A DNA stretch of 64,000 nt, from positions 1 to 64,000 of the forward strand of contig JAEZWM010000017.1 in the NCBI GenBank assembly GCA_023443025.1, in the 5' to 3' direction. This DNA comes from Bacillota bacterium. Its GTDB lineage: Bacteria; Bacillota; Clostridia; Tissierellales; Peptoniphilaceae. Position 1 is the stretch's first letter. Each line of letters begins with the position of its first letter. Position numbers and translations under genes: made by a program. Under the pieces are notes generated by a model. That model made no database searches, was not told the DNA's origin, and saw only the letters and a program-made list of their open reading frames with translations. Positions 40,449 to 49,522 of the stretch are shown here, piece by piece.

Positions 40449-42860
40449 TTACTTTACTATCAAATTAAAAATTCTGCCGGGAACAAATATAACTTTCACT
40501 ATGTTTTTACCTGCCACATAGTTTTCATATATATCTGTACCTTCAAGTATTTCCATTACTTTTTCTTGATCAGCATCAACCGGTACCATGATTGTACCTC
40601 TCATTTTACCCATAACTTGTATAGGAAGTTCAATACTATCGTCTAACAGTTTGTCTTCATCGTACTCCGGCCATTGCATATTGTGAATATATCCGTCATT
40701 GCCTATAACTTTCCAAAGCTCCTCTGTAATATGTGGTGCAACCGGATGAAGAAGTAAAAGAAGTACTGAATAATCTGCTTTTGAAATCTCTCCTTGTGCC
40801 CTATATTCATTAAGAAGTGTCATTAGTTGAGCAATCGCAGTATTATACTTTAGAGTTTCATAATCTTCGCTTACTTTCTTTATACTTTGGTTGATTATAG
40901 TCTCTAACTCCTCAGTGTATCCTTCTGTATCATTTAGGATTTCTTGTAAGTTCCAAACTCTGTCTAAAAACTTTCTGCATCCTTTAACTCCGTTTTCTGA
41001 CCATGGAACACTCTTTTCAAAGTCACCAATAAACATCTCATATGTTCTGAAAGTGTCTGCTCCGTACTCCTCAACAATCTCATCCGGATTAATAACATTT
41101 CCTCTTGATTTAGACATTTTTTCGTTGTTATCGCCAAGTATCATACCATGTGAAGTCCTCTTCATATATGGCTCACTGGTTGGTACTAAACCTAAATCAT
41201 ACAAAAACTTATGCCAAAACCTAGAGTACAGTAAGTGAAGCGTAGTATGCTCCATACCTCCATTGTACCAATCTACAGGAGTAAAATACTTCAGAGCTTC
41301 TTTTGATGCGAACTCCATATCATTGTTGGGATCGGTGTATCTTAAGAAATACCAGGATGATCCTGCCCATTGTGGCATGGTATCAGTTTCTCTATGTGCC
41401 GGCTTACCACATTTTGGACATGTGGTGTGGACAAAACTTTCAATATTAGATAGTGGTGATTCCCCCGTATCCGATGGCTCATAATTTTCAATCTCTGGTA
41501 ATAATACAGGAAGTTCTTCATATGGTACAGGAACGAATCCACAATCATCACAGTGTACAATTGGAATTGGTTCTCCCCAGTATCTCTGTCTGGAAAATAC
41601 CCAGTCTCTTAGCTTATAATTTACTTTTTTCTCACCTAAACCTTTTGATTCTAGGTAATCTGAAATCTTTTCTTGCGCTTCAGATACTTCCAGACCATTA
41701 ATAATATCAGAATTTACCATAGTTCCTGTCTCTGTATTTGTATATGCTTCTTTAGAAATATCGCCTCCGGCAACAACTTCTACTATGGGTAGTTCGAATT
41801 TTTTTGCAAATTCGTAATCCCTTGTATCATGTGCAGGTACGGCCATGATCGCACCGGTACCGTAGCTCATAAGTACATAGTCGGATACCCAAATTGGAAT
41901 CTCTCTTCCTGTGGCAGGATTTATTGCACTTAATCCATCTATTTCAACACCTGTTTTTTCTGTAACCAGTTCTGATCTTTCAAAGTCAGACTTCTTCATG
42001 GTTTGATCACGGTAAGTTCTAATCTCATCTATATTTTTGATCTTGTCTGCATATTTTTCGATTAGTGGGTGCTCAACTGCAATTACCATATAGGTTGATC
42101 CATAAATGGTATCCGGTCTAGTTGTAAATACCTTTAGTGATTCATCTGTTCCTTCGACTTTAAAGTCGATATTCATGCCATAGGATCTTCCTATCCAATT
42201 TATTTGCTGAGACTTAACCCTTTCAGGGAAGTCAACACCATCTAAATCATCGATAAGCCTATCTGCATATTCAGTAATCTTAAGCATCCACTGATTCTTA
42301 ACTTTGTGTATAACTTCTGAACCACATCTTTCACAAACGCCACCGACTACTTCTTCATTAGCAAGCCCTACTTTACATGAAGTACACCAATTGATAGGCA
42401 TTTCTTTTTTATATGCAAGACCATTTTCAAATAGTTTTAAGAATATCCACTGAGTCCATTTATAATAGTTTGGATCTGTAGTATTGATTTCTCTATCCCA
42501 ATCAAAAGAAAAACCAATTGATTTTAACTGTTTCTTAAATCTTGCAACATTGTTTTTAGTAACAATTGCAGGATGGATTTTATGTTTAATAGCATAGTTT
42601 TCTGTAGGCAATCCAAATGCATCCCATCCCATAGGATAAAGAACGTCGTAATTTTGCATCCTTCTTTTTCTTGAAACTACATCGAGAGCTGTATACGGTC
42701 TGGGGTGACCTACATGTAGTCCTTCCCCAGATGGATAAGGAAATTCTACTAGAGCATAGAATTTTTCCTTATTATTATCTATTTCTGTTTTAAAAGTCTT
42801 ATCATTATCCCAGAACTCTTGCCACTTTTTTTCTATGGCATTTGGGTTATATTTTTGCAT
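40449..42860 (-). CDS. leuS: Leucyl-tRNA synthetase
   Basis: Class Ia synthetase, 803 aa, typical bacterial size. HIGH-like motif in PYPSGEGLHVGHPRPYT, zinc-ribbon insert CTSCKVGLANEEVVGGVCERCG, the CP1 editing domain (TTRPDTIYGSTYMVIAVEHP; VPAHDTRDYEFA), KMSKS in NEKMSKSRGN, and the C-terminal anticodon domain. GAGGAGG precedes the ATG. It lies 17 bp downstream of the DMT permease gene, with no T-box of its own, so its expression appears to depend on the asnS T-box promoter. Confidence 0.98.
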   Translation of the reverse strand: MQKYNPNAIEKKWQEFWDNDKTFKTEIDNNKEKFYALVEFPYPSGEGLHVGHPRPYTALDVVSRKRRMQNYDVLYPMGWDAFGLPTENYAIKHKIHPAIVTKNNVARFKKQLKSIGFSFDWDREINTTDPNYYKWTQWIFLKLFENGLAYKKEMPINWCTSCKVGLANEEVVGGVCERCGSEVIHKVKNQWMLKITEYADRLIDDLDGVDFPERVKSQQINWIGRSYGMNIDFKVEGTDESLKVFTTRPDTIYGSTYMVIAVEHPLIEKYADKIKNIDEIRTYRDQTMKKSDFERSELVTEKTGVEIDGLSAINPATGREIPIWVSDYVLMSYGTGAIMAVPAHDTRDYEFAKKFELPIVEVVAGGDISKEAYTNTETGTMVNSDIINGLEVSEAQEKISDYLESKGLGEKKVNYKLRDWVFSRQRYWGEPIPIVHCDDCGFVPVPYEELPVLLPEIENYEPSDTGESPLSNIESFVHTTCPKCGKPAHRETDTMPQWAGSSWYFLRYTDPNNDMEFASKEALKYFTPVDWYNGGMEHTTLHLLYSRFWHKFLYDLGLVPTSEPYMKRTSHGMILGDNNEKMSKSRGNVINPDEIVEEYGADTFRTYEMFIGDFEKSVPWSENGVKGCRKFLDRVWNLQEILNDTEGYTEELETIINQSIKKVSEDYETLKYNTAIAQLMTLLNEYRAQGEISKADYSVLLLLLHPVAPHITEELWKVIGNDGYIHNMQWPEYDEDKLLDDSIELPIQVMGKMRGTIMVPVDADQEKVMEILEGTDIYENYVAGKNIVKVIFVPGRIFNLIVK

Positions 42861-42876
42861 TTTTGCCTCCTCATAT

Positions 42877-43764
42877 TTACATTAAAAATAAAATACCTAT
42901 TCCTACAACTGATAATATAGTACCAAATATTTCTATTAATCTAATTCTCTCTTTATATATTATAACTGAAAATGGAAGTATTGTAATCGGCATTATAGAT
43001 GAAAGCGTAGAAGCAATGCCTGCTTGAGTGTACTGAAGAGCAAGTAGTGACAACCCAACACCAATAAAAGGACCAGTAAGTCCGGCCATTACAACTTTCC
43101 AAATCTCTCTTGGAAATTCTAGTGCAGTCGTTATCTTAGTAAAGTCACGAGTTAAAACCATTATAACCAAAAAGATTATAATAGCAGCAATTATCCTAAT
43201 CCATGTCGCTGCAAATGGATTACTACTACCCATACCTATCTTACTAAACATCAGTCCCCCTGCTTGACCCAGTGCTCCTAGTGCTCCATATAAGATACCT
43301 GTTTTTTGTTCTGCTCCTATTGTAATTCCTTTTTCACTCTTTCCAGTAATAACTACGGCAACACCTGTTAAAGTAATTAGCATACCAAGTAACTTTAAAG
43401 GTGTAATTATAGTTTGATAAATAATATAATCAAAAATTGCTGCCATTGGAGGGCTCAGAGACATCATTAGCATTGACATCCTAGGTCCAATTAAAAGCAT
43501 CGATTTAATTAGGAAATAATCTCCAATAAAAAAACCAATGATGCCTGAAATTGAGAGGTAAGTCCAGGAAGTTAGTCCTAGACCTACCGGTAAAAATGTT
43601 CCCGTAGTTAATTTTAAAAAAACTGAGATAAAGGCCAGTCCGAAGACAAGTCGTAAAAAGTTAACCGGTCCAAGACCTAGCTTTTTACCGGATGATTCTA
43701 GGAACATTCCATTTATAGTCCAGCAGAGTGCTGCCCCTATAGCTGATAATTCACCTATTTTCAT
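42877..43764 (-). CDS. EamA/DMT-family transporter
   Basis: Drug/metabolite-superfamily permease, 295 aa with about ten membrane helices in two EamA repeats (residues about 3-138 and 150-290). Typical segments: ALCWTINGMFLESSGK at the start, GPRMSMLMMSLSPPMAAIFD, and the second-half SIMPITILPFSVIIYKERI. Substrate unknown; amino-acid and metabolite export is common in the family. It starts 3 bp after the asnS stop codon, without an obvious ribosome-binding site, so it is probably translated by coupling. The asnS and leuS neighbours suggest an amino-acid link, which is only an inference. Confidence 0.88.
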   Translation of the reverse strand: MKIGELSAIGAALCWTINGMFLESSGKKLGLGPVNFLRLVFGLAFISVFLKLTTGTFLPVGLGLTSWTYLSISGIIGFFIGDYFLIKSMLLIGPRMSMLMMSLSPPMAAIFDYIIYQTIITPLKLLGMLITLTGVAVVITGKSEKGITIGAEQKTGILYGALGALGQAGGLMFSKIGMGSSNPFAATWIRIIAAIIIFLVIMVLTRDFTKITTALEFPREIWKVVMAGLTGPFIGVGLSLLALQYTQAGIASTLSSIMPITILPFSVIIYKERIRLIEIFGTILSVVGIGILFLM

Positions 43765-43767
43765 CTA

Positions 43768-45156
43768 CTAAAATTCGCAAGAATTCACAGTCCTAGGGAA
43801 AGGAATTACGTCTCTAATATTGGTCATTCCGGTTATATACATTAGCATTCTTTCAAATCCAAGTCCATAACCTGCATGTTTTGTCCCGCCGAACTTTCTA
43901 AGTTCTAAATACCACCAGTAGTCTTTAGGATCCATGCCATTATCTATTATTTTCTTTTCTAGTACATCGTATCTTTCTTCTCTTTGGCTACCACCTATTA
44001 TTTCTCCAACTCCAGGTACTAATAAATCCATAGCCGCTACAGTTTTTCCGTCTTCATTTTCTCTCATGTAAAATGCTTTAATCTCTTTTGGATAGTCTTT
44101 AATAAATACAGGTCCGTTAACTATCTCTTCTGATATATATCTCTCATGCTCAGTTTGAAGGTCTATACCCCATTTAACCGGATATTGGAAATCTTTATCT
44201 GCTTTTTCTAAGATTTCAATAGCTTCAGTATAGCTTAGTACAGCAAAATCAGAGTTTACAATCTTTTCCAATCTATCTATTAATCCTTTTTGAACGAAGC
44301 TATCAAAAAACTTCATTTCTTCAGGTGCATTCTCAAGTACGTAATTTATTATATACTTGGTCATGTCCTCCGCCAGCTTCATATTGTCATCTAAATCAGC
44401 AAAAGCAATTTCCGGTTCTATCATCCAAAACTCTGCAGCATGCCTTGCAGTGTTTGAGTTTTCTGCTCTAAATGTAGGGCCAAAAGTATATATATTTCTA
44501 AATGCTAATGCAAATGCTTCTCCTTCAAGCTGACCACTTACAGTTAAGTGTGCAAGTTTTCCAAAAAAATCTTCAGAATAATCAACTTTGCCATCCTCAC
44601 CACGAGGTGCATTGTCACAGTCTATGGTAGATACTCTAAACATTTCACCTGCACCTTCTGCATCGCTTGAAGTTATGATAGGTGTATGAGCATAAACAAA
44701 TCCTCTTTCGTTAAAGAACTTGTGAATTGCAAAAGCGAGCACTGATCTTACCTTGAAAACCGCATTATAAGTATTAGCCCTTGGTCTAAGATGCGCTATA
44801 GTTCTAAGATATTCAAAGCTATGTCTTTTCTTTTGTAATGGATAATCGGTACTTGACTCTCCTTCAAGCACAATCTCTGATGCCTGAATCTCAAATGGTT
44901 GTTTGGCGTTTGGAGTTTCGATTAGAGTACCTTTAACCTTAATTGCAGTGCTAAGATGATACTTGGTAATTGTTTGGAAATTAGCAAGTGCATCCGTTGC
45001 TACCACCTGTACAGGTTTAAAATGCGTTCCATCATTTAATTCAATAAAAGCTAGATTTTTGGTATCTCTCATGTTTTTTATCCAGCCATATACTTCTACT
45101 TCACTGTCGTAATACTCTTCTCTTTTGTCATACAGATCTTTAATTGTAATTCCCAT
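43768..45156 (-). CDS. asnS: Asparaginyl-tRNA synthetase
   Basis: Class II synthetase charging tRNA-Asn, 462 aa. N-terminal OB anticodon-binding domain (residues 1-105, VEVYGWIKNMRDTKNLAFIEL), motif 2 FGPTFRAENSNTARHAAEF, DYPKEIKAFYM, and motif 3 GLGFERMLMYITG. The sequence GLGFERM with the Asn-type insert separates it from AspS. It is preceded by a T-box whose specifier is AAC. AAGGAGGAG precedes the ATG. Confidence 0.97.
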   Translation of the reverse strand: MGITIKDLYDKREEYYDSEVEVYGWIKNMRDTKNLAFIELNDGTHFKPVQVVATDALANFQTITKYHLSTAIKVKGTLIETPNAKQPFEIQASEIVLEGESSTDYPLQKKRHSFEYLRTIAHLRPRANTYNAVFKVRSVLAFAIHKFFNERGFVYAHTPIITSSDAEGAGEMFRVSTIDCDNAPRGEDGKVDYSEDFFGKLAHLTVSGQLEGEAFALAFRNIYTFGPTFRAENSNTARHAAEFWMIEPEIAFADLDDNMKLAEDMTKYIINYVLENAPEEMKFFDSFVQKGLIDRLEKIVNSDFAVLSYTEAIEILEKADKDFQYPVKWGIDLQTEHERYISEEIVNGPVFIKDYPKEIKAFYMRENEDGKTVAAMDLLVPGVGEIIGGSQREERYDVLEKKIIDNGMDPKDYWWYLELRKFGGTKHAGYGLGFERMLMYITGMTNIRDVIPFPRTVNSCEF

Positions 45157-45177
45157 TTCTCCTCCTTGATATTAGAG

Positions 45178-45248
45178 GTGAGCACAGAGCTTAAAAAGCA
45201 AGACAATCTTAGTATGCTTTATCATGCTTGTTCACTAATAGAGCTCAC
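45178..45248 (-). other. Second structured leader segment between the T-box and asnS
   Basis: Between the T-box terminator and the asnS ribosome-binding site lie about 100 nt. They are closed by GTGAGC/GCTCAC (45178-45183/45243-45248), with inner AAGC/GCTT pairings. It has no T tract and matches no riboswitch class I know. Confidence 0.4.
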
Positions 45249-45270
45249 ATCATTTTAAATAAAGTATAAA

Positions 45271-45482
45271 TAAAAAGAGCTTTCGTCCAAAGGACGAAAG
45301 CTTTCGTGATGCCACCTTATTATGTAAGTTATAACGCACTTAACCGTCTATACCTACTTTTTTCGGTATAAAAGCTCGTGAGTGTTCTTCATGATGTGAT
45401 ATGTACCGATTCTCAGCATAATACGGCTCTCTGTAACAATCTCTTCATCACTACTCTCTCAGTCCTTGCATATATGTCTATT
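45271..45482 (-). promoter_or_regulatory. T-box riboswitch for asnS (specifier AAC)
   Basis: Stem I with an AGTA/GAA S-turn around helix GTGATG/CATCAT, an AGAGAG bulge and distal loop. The specifier AAC (Asn, 45384-45386) is followed by A, and lies one base after the S-turn GAA. The T-box AAGGTGGCATCACG is at 45305-45318; its TGGC predicts G73, as in tRNA-Asn. The terminator is a perfect 10-bp stem (45279-45288/45292-45301) followed by five T. Uncharged tRNA-Asn would switch on asnS, the DMT permease and leuS. Confidence 0.93.
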
Positions 45483-45486
45483 AGAA

Positions 45487-45515
45487 ATTATAGTACAGCT
45501 TTAAAGACATGTCAA
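45487..45515 (-). promoter_or_regulatory. Promoter of the asnS T-box operon
   Basis: TTGACA (45510-45515), 17-bp spacer, TATAAT (45487-45492): fully consensus. Confidence 0.9.
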
Positions 45516-45541
45516 TTATTGTATGCTAAATAACTCAAACA

Positions 45542-46207
45542 CTAATCCAAAATTCCGGAAGTCCTTTTAACATCCATTATGAACATAATTCCCTGACCCG
45601 GTTTTTCCAGATCCACTTTTTCTCTAATGGCTGAAGTTATAGTGTCAACTTCTTCTCTTTTTATTAGCATCAATACTATTTCTTTTTCAGGCTCGATTAC
45701 CAATCCAAATATATTATCCGTTTCATGAATTCCTGATCCTCTGCCATGCACTATGGTTGCACCCTTAGCTCCGGCTTTTTGTGCAGCATCAACAACATCT
45801 TCCGCCCTACCATTTTCAACTATAACAAAAACCGCCTCATACTTTATGTCTTGTGTGTGTTTTTCCATATCCCCACTCATCCTTTGTATATTACTTCCTA
45901 GCATTTTAAAAACGTCAATACTAAATGCGATTCCATGATTTTTCTTATATAATTTGTATTTTTCATTAAGTTTGTTCTGAAGTTCAAAATCCATTTCACT
46001 GTTAACAATCATCATAAGGATTTCTTTCTTGTCTTCATTGAGTTCTAAAAAGCTAAGTATACCTGATTTTACAGTCCCATGTGCCGGTATAATAGTTCCT
46101 CCGTTCACTCCACATTTTTTCATGAAATCCAACACAGCTGAAGCTTTGTGACGGTCTACTATTACAAAAAGAGCTATATAGTTTCCATCTTTAAATTTGT
46201 TTATCAC
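45542..46207 (-). CDS. Tandem PII-like signalling protein
   Basis: 221 aa made of two PII/GlnB-like domains in one chain (about residues 8-105 and 118-221). Each shows the ferredoxin-like beta-alpha-beta pattern: ALFVIVDRHKASAVLDFMKK and EAVFVIVENGRAEDVVDAAQ, a glycine-rich T-loop stretch (HGTVKSGILSF; HGRGSGIHETDNIFG), then KKEILMMIV / EKEIVLMLI and a terminal GIAFSIDV / GIMFIMDV. Domain 2 is closer to the consensus. Normal PII is a trimer of single domains, so a tandem chain is unusual. Ligand unknown. The GTG start overlaps the DUF1538 gene by 17 bp, implying a shared job. Confidence 0.82.
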   Translation of the reverse strand: MINKFKDGNYIALFVIVDRHKASAVLDFMKKCGVNGGTIIPAHGTVKSGILSFLELNEDKKEILMMIVNSEMDFELQNKLNEKYKLYKKNHGIAFSIDVFKMLGSNIQRMSGDMEKHTQDIKYEAVFVIVENGRAEDVVDAAQKAGAKGATIVHGRGSGIHETDNIFGLVIEPEKEIVLMLIKREEVDTITSAIREKVDLEKPGQGIMFIMDVKRTSGILD

Positions 46208-47675
46208 TAGCTTTTCCTCCTCGTGTTTTTATTTCATAAAGCATCCCTAGGATCATAATAGAAAGTACCGGGGTCATAGCTACTGCAGATATTACACCAA
46301 ATCCATCCATCATAACATCTGCTGTAGGAATCACTCTAGCCGCACCTTGTGCCATAGCCAGTATAAAAGTTGCAGTCATTGGTCCTGAAGCTACGCCACC
46401 GGAATCATAAGCAATCCCAACAAAAAGTGGTTTAACTTTAAAACTTAAATAAATAGCAACTAAGAATCCCGGAACAATAATCATCCAAAGCCTCAGAGCC
46501 GGTATCATGATTCTAAGCATGGAAAGTGCAACAGCGCTCGCAACTCCAATGCAAAGTGCTACCATGATTACTTTTCTTTGAATGGAACCTGCCGTCACTT
46601 CCTCTACTTGGTTAGATAGTACATAAACCGCAGGCTCTGCCATGACTACAACTAGCCCCACAATAAAGCCTACGCTAGGAAGAAGTAGTCTGTTCGGATG
46701 AGCAGCCAATGTTTCTCCGATAAGTGATGCTACATCCATAAACCCTGAGTTTACACCAAGTAGAAATATTACTAAACCTAACAAAGTATATATTAAACCA
46801 AAGATAATCTTTCTTAATGATCTTTTATCCAATTTGAATGAAATTCTATTTGCAACAATAAATATAATTATCAGAGGCACCAATGCAACGAGTGCGTCTT
46901 TTAAAGTGGGAGTAAAGTTATCAATAAATGGCCTGATAATACCTGTCTGTGCAACAAATGCTTCAGCTTCTACTGCGTCAAAATTAAGCTTTACAAAAAA
47001 CGACATGAGAACTATAGCTAAGACAGGACCTACTGAAGCAATCCCAACTAGTCCAAAACTGTCCTTCTCCCCTTCTACAGAGCCTTTCATTCTTGATACA
47101 CCAAGTCCTAGAGCAAGTAAAAAGGGTGTTGTCATAGCTCCTGTAGTTGCTCCAGATGAGTCAAAAGCAATTGCTTGATACGCTTCGGGTACAAAAACAA
47201 ATGATGCAAATAATAGTATATAAAAAAATGCAAAAAATAAATGTATGGGTTTATCGTATAAAATCCTCAAAAAACCAAGACCTACCAAAAAACCCACGCC
47301 AAGCGAAACTACAATAACAATTGTCAAACTATTAATAGCTCCACCAAGCACAGCTGATACTTGGTTTGCCAATATCATTAAATCAGGTTCTGCAACTGTT
47401 ATTATAAACCCAAGGAAAAAGCCCATAAAGAATACTCCAATTGGCTTCTGATGAGCAACTAAATTTCCCATAAGCGATCCTATTTCGGTAATTGCAAGTT
47501 CCGCACCCCAAAGAAATACACCAAGTCCAAATATTATCAACACCGACCCTGTCGTAAATCTTATTAGTAGCGGGGTTCCTAACCTAGCTAGAAAAATATT
47601 CAATAAGTATACTATCAACATAATCGGAACCACAGATGTTGCGACTTCCTTAAATGTCTTTAGTGGTACTCTCAC
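46191..47675 (-). CDS. DUF1538 polytopic membrane protein with internal duplication
   Basis: 494-aa membrane protein, about 12-14 helices, of the DUF1538 family; transport is likely but the substrate is unknown. The two halves repeat with a period of about 251 residues: AEPDLMILANQV (95-106) matches AEPAVYVLSNQV (346-357), and DSSGATTGAMTTPF (172-185) matches DSGGVASGPMTATF (424-437). The start is a GTG overlapping the rarA stop by 1 bp, with GGGGGTG upstream. A tandem PII protein is encoded immediately downstream, suggesting PII-type control of this carrier. Confidence 0.87.
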   Translation of the reverse strand: MRVPLKTFKEVATSVVPIMLIVYLLNIFLARLGTPLLIRFTTGSVLIIFGLGVFLWGAELAITEIGSLMGNLVAHQKPIGVFFMGFFLGFIITVAEPDLMILANQVSAVLGGAINSLTIVIVVSLGVGFLVGLGFLRILYDKPIHLFFAFFYILLFASFVFVPEAYQAIAFDSSGATTGAMTTPFLLALGLGVSRMKGSVEGEKDSFGLVGIASVGPVLAIVLMSFFVKLNFDAVEAEAFVAQTGIIRPFIDNFTPTLKDALVALVPLIIIFIVANRISFKLDKRSLRKIIFGLIYTLLGLVIFLLGVNSGFMDVASLIGETLAAHPNRLLLPSVGFIVGLVVVMAEPAVYVLSNQVEEVTAGSIQRKVIMVALCIGVASAVALSMLRIMIPALRLWMIIVPGFLVAIYLSFKVKPLFVGIAYDSGGVASGPMTATFILAMAQGAARVIPTADVMMDGFGVISAVAMTPVLSIMILGMLYEIKTRGGKASDKQI

Positions 47676-49009
47676 TATGCATCACCCCCACTTTTATTTT
47701 CTTTCTTTTTTATTCTATCGTTCTCTATCAATTCTGCTTCTTGTCCAATATTTTTACCAATGTAAAATCTCTTATCACTAATTTCTTTAGGTAGATAAAC
47801 TTGATATACATATGCTCCTTCATAAGAATGGGGATATTTATAATCTTTACCATGACCAAGATCTGATGCCCCAGAATAATGAGTATCTCTCAAGTGCAAA
47901 GGTACAGGATAGACTTCATTGTTGTTAATATAATCAAGCACTTTGTCTATTGCTGTATATGCTGTGTTTGACTTTGGAGCAAGTGCCAAGTAAATAGCTG
48001 CTTCAGATAAAGGAATCCTTCCTTCAGGCATACCAATTTTTTCTACCGCATCATGAGCAGCATTTGCTATAACAAGTGCGTTTGGATCTGCTAGACCGAC
48101 GTCCTCAGCTGCAGATATAATTAACCTTCTTGCAATAAACCTTGGGTCCTCTCCACCACTAATCATCATTCCCAAATAATAAAGAGTTGCATCCGGATCA
48201 CTACCCCTAATACTCTTTATAAAAGCAGATGCAATGTTATAATGATTATCTCCATCTCTGTCATATCTAAATGTTTTTGCTTGGCTTGACTCCAGTATGT
48301 CTTCTCCGGTGATTACACTTACACCATCTACTATTTTAGACGTTAAAGCAGCAATCTCAAGGGAATTAAGAGCTGTTCTTGCATCACCATTCGAGATTAC
48401 TTTTAAGTATTCTATTGCTTCAGGCGCTAGCTCAAGACTCATTTTTTTTAAGACTTCGTCATTTTCTATTGCATTTAAAATAATCTCTTCAATATCTTTA
48501 TTGTCAAGAGGCAAAAGCTCTATAATCTGGCATCTCGACAAAAGTGCTCCATTAACACTAAAATATGGATTTTCAGTCGTAGCACCAATAAGTGTTATTA
48601 AACCGCTCTCAACATGAGGTAGCAGTGCATCTTGTTGCGTTTTATTGAATCTATGAATCTCGTCAATAAATAATATTGTGCTTTTATTATAAACCCCTAA
48701 ATTATCCTCAGCAGTTTTAACGATTTCTCTTATTTCTTTAATGCCGGCACTTACTGCTGATAGTTTTTCGAATTCTGCATTTACTAATTCACTTATTATA
48801 TACGCAAGTGTGGTTTTGCCTGTTCCGGGTGGTCCGTAAAAAATCAGTGAATTCACGTATCCGGACTCGATTAATCTTCTTAAATGTTTGCCCGGAGCTA
48901 GTATATGCTTTTGTCCATAATAATCATCCAGTGACTTAGGCCTCATCCTATCCGCAAGTGGAGCTCGTTTATTTAATTTTTTTTCTCGATTTAAGCTAAA
49001 TAAATCCAT
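47675..49009 (-). CDS. rarA: Replication-associated recombination ATPase RarA
   Basis: Clamp-loader-like AAA+ ATPase (RarA/MgsA/WRNIP1), 444 aa, acting at stalled forks. RAPLADRMRPKSLDDYYGQ, Walker A GPPGTGKTTLAY, Walker B STILFIDEIHRFNKTQQDAL, sensor GATTENPYFSVNGALLSR, and the C-terminal tetramerisation region (GGEDPRFIARRLIISAAEDVG; PVPLHLRD). I use the ATG at 49009 (MDLFSLNREKK), preceded by GGTGGTG; an ATG 14 codons further up has a hydrophobic non-conserved extension and no site. Confidence 0.95.
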   Translation of the reverse strand: MDLFSLNREKKLNKRAPLADRMRPKSLDDYYGQKHILAPGKHLRRLIESGYVNSLIFYGPPGTGKTTLAYIISELVNAEFEKLSAVSAGIKEIREIVKTAEDNLGVYNKSTILFIDEIHRFNKTQQDALLPHVESGLITLIGATTENPYFSVNGALLSRCQIIELLPLDNKDIEEIILNAIENDEVLKKMSLELAPEAIEYLKVISNGDARTALNSLEIAALTSKIVDGVSVITGEDILESSQAKTFRYDRDGDNHYNIASAFIKSIRGSDPDATLYYLGMMISGGEDPRFIARRLIISAAEDVGLADPNALVIANAAHDAVEKIGMPEGRIPLSEAAIYLALAPKSNTAYTAIDKVLDYINNNEVYPVPLHLRDTHYSGASDLGHGKDYKYPHSYEGAYVYQVYLPKEISDKRFYIGKNIGQEAELIENDRIKKKENKSGGDA

Positions 49010-49060
49010 AAAAATCACCACCAAAAAAGCTATGCCAAATGTATTTAGCATAGCATTTAT

Positions 49061-49513
49061 TTAGACATCTTTCAAGTTTTCTAACTCGTCGTAGAATCTA
49101 CTAACATCTTGAAATTCTCTATAAACTGAAGCAAATCTTACATAAGCAACCTTGTCTAGTTCCCTGAGTTTATCCATAACCATTTCACCAATAATCAAAG
49201 AACTTACTTCCCTTTGGTTTAAGTTGTTTAAATCTTGTTCTATCTCAGCTGTTGCCTTTTCGATATTGTCAACACTTACCGGGCGTTTCTCGCAAGATCT
49301 AAGCATTCCATTGAATATCTTATTTCTATCAAAAGGTTCTCTTGTATCATCTTTTTTAATAACGATCAATGGCACTTCTTCGTATCTTTCATAGGTTGTA
49401 AATCTCTTGTTGCATTTCAAACAAGATCTTCTTCTTCTTATAGACACATTATCTTCAGTGGGTCTTGAATCGACAACTTTAGTGTCCGGATTACTACAAT
49501 ATGGACATTTCAT
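49061..49513 (-). CDS. nrdR: Transcriptional repressor NrdR
   Basis: Zinc-ribbon/ATP-cone repressor of ribonucleotide reductase genes, 150 aa. Zinc ribbon CPYCSNPDTKVVDSR ... RRRSCLKCNKRFTTYER, and the ATP-cone from residue 46 (PLIVIKKDDTREPFDRNKI). It lies 9 bp after ftsZ. No NrdR box is evident to me near genes in this window. Confidence 0.97.
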   Translation of the reverse strand: MKCPYCSNPDTKVVDSRPTEDNVSIRRRRSCLKCNKRFTTYERYEEVPLIVIKKDDTREPFDRNKIFNGMLRSCEKRPVSVDNIEKATAEIEQDLNNLNQREVSSLIIGEMVMDKLRELDKVAYVRFASVYREFQDVSRFYDELENLKDV

Positions 49514-49522
49514 GACGTCTAC

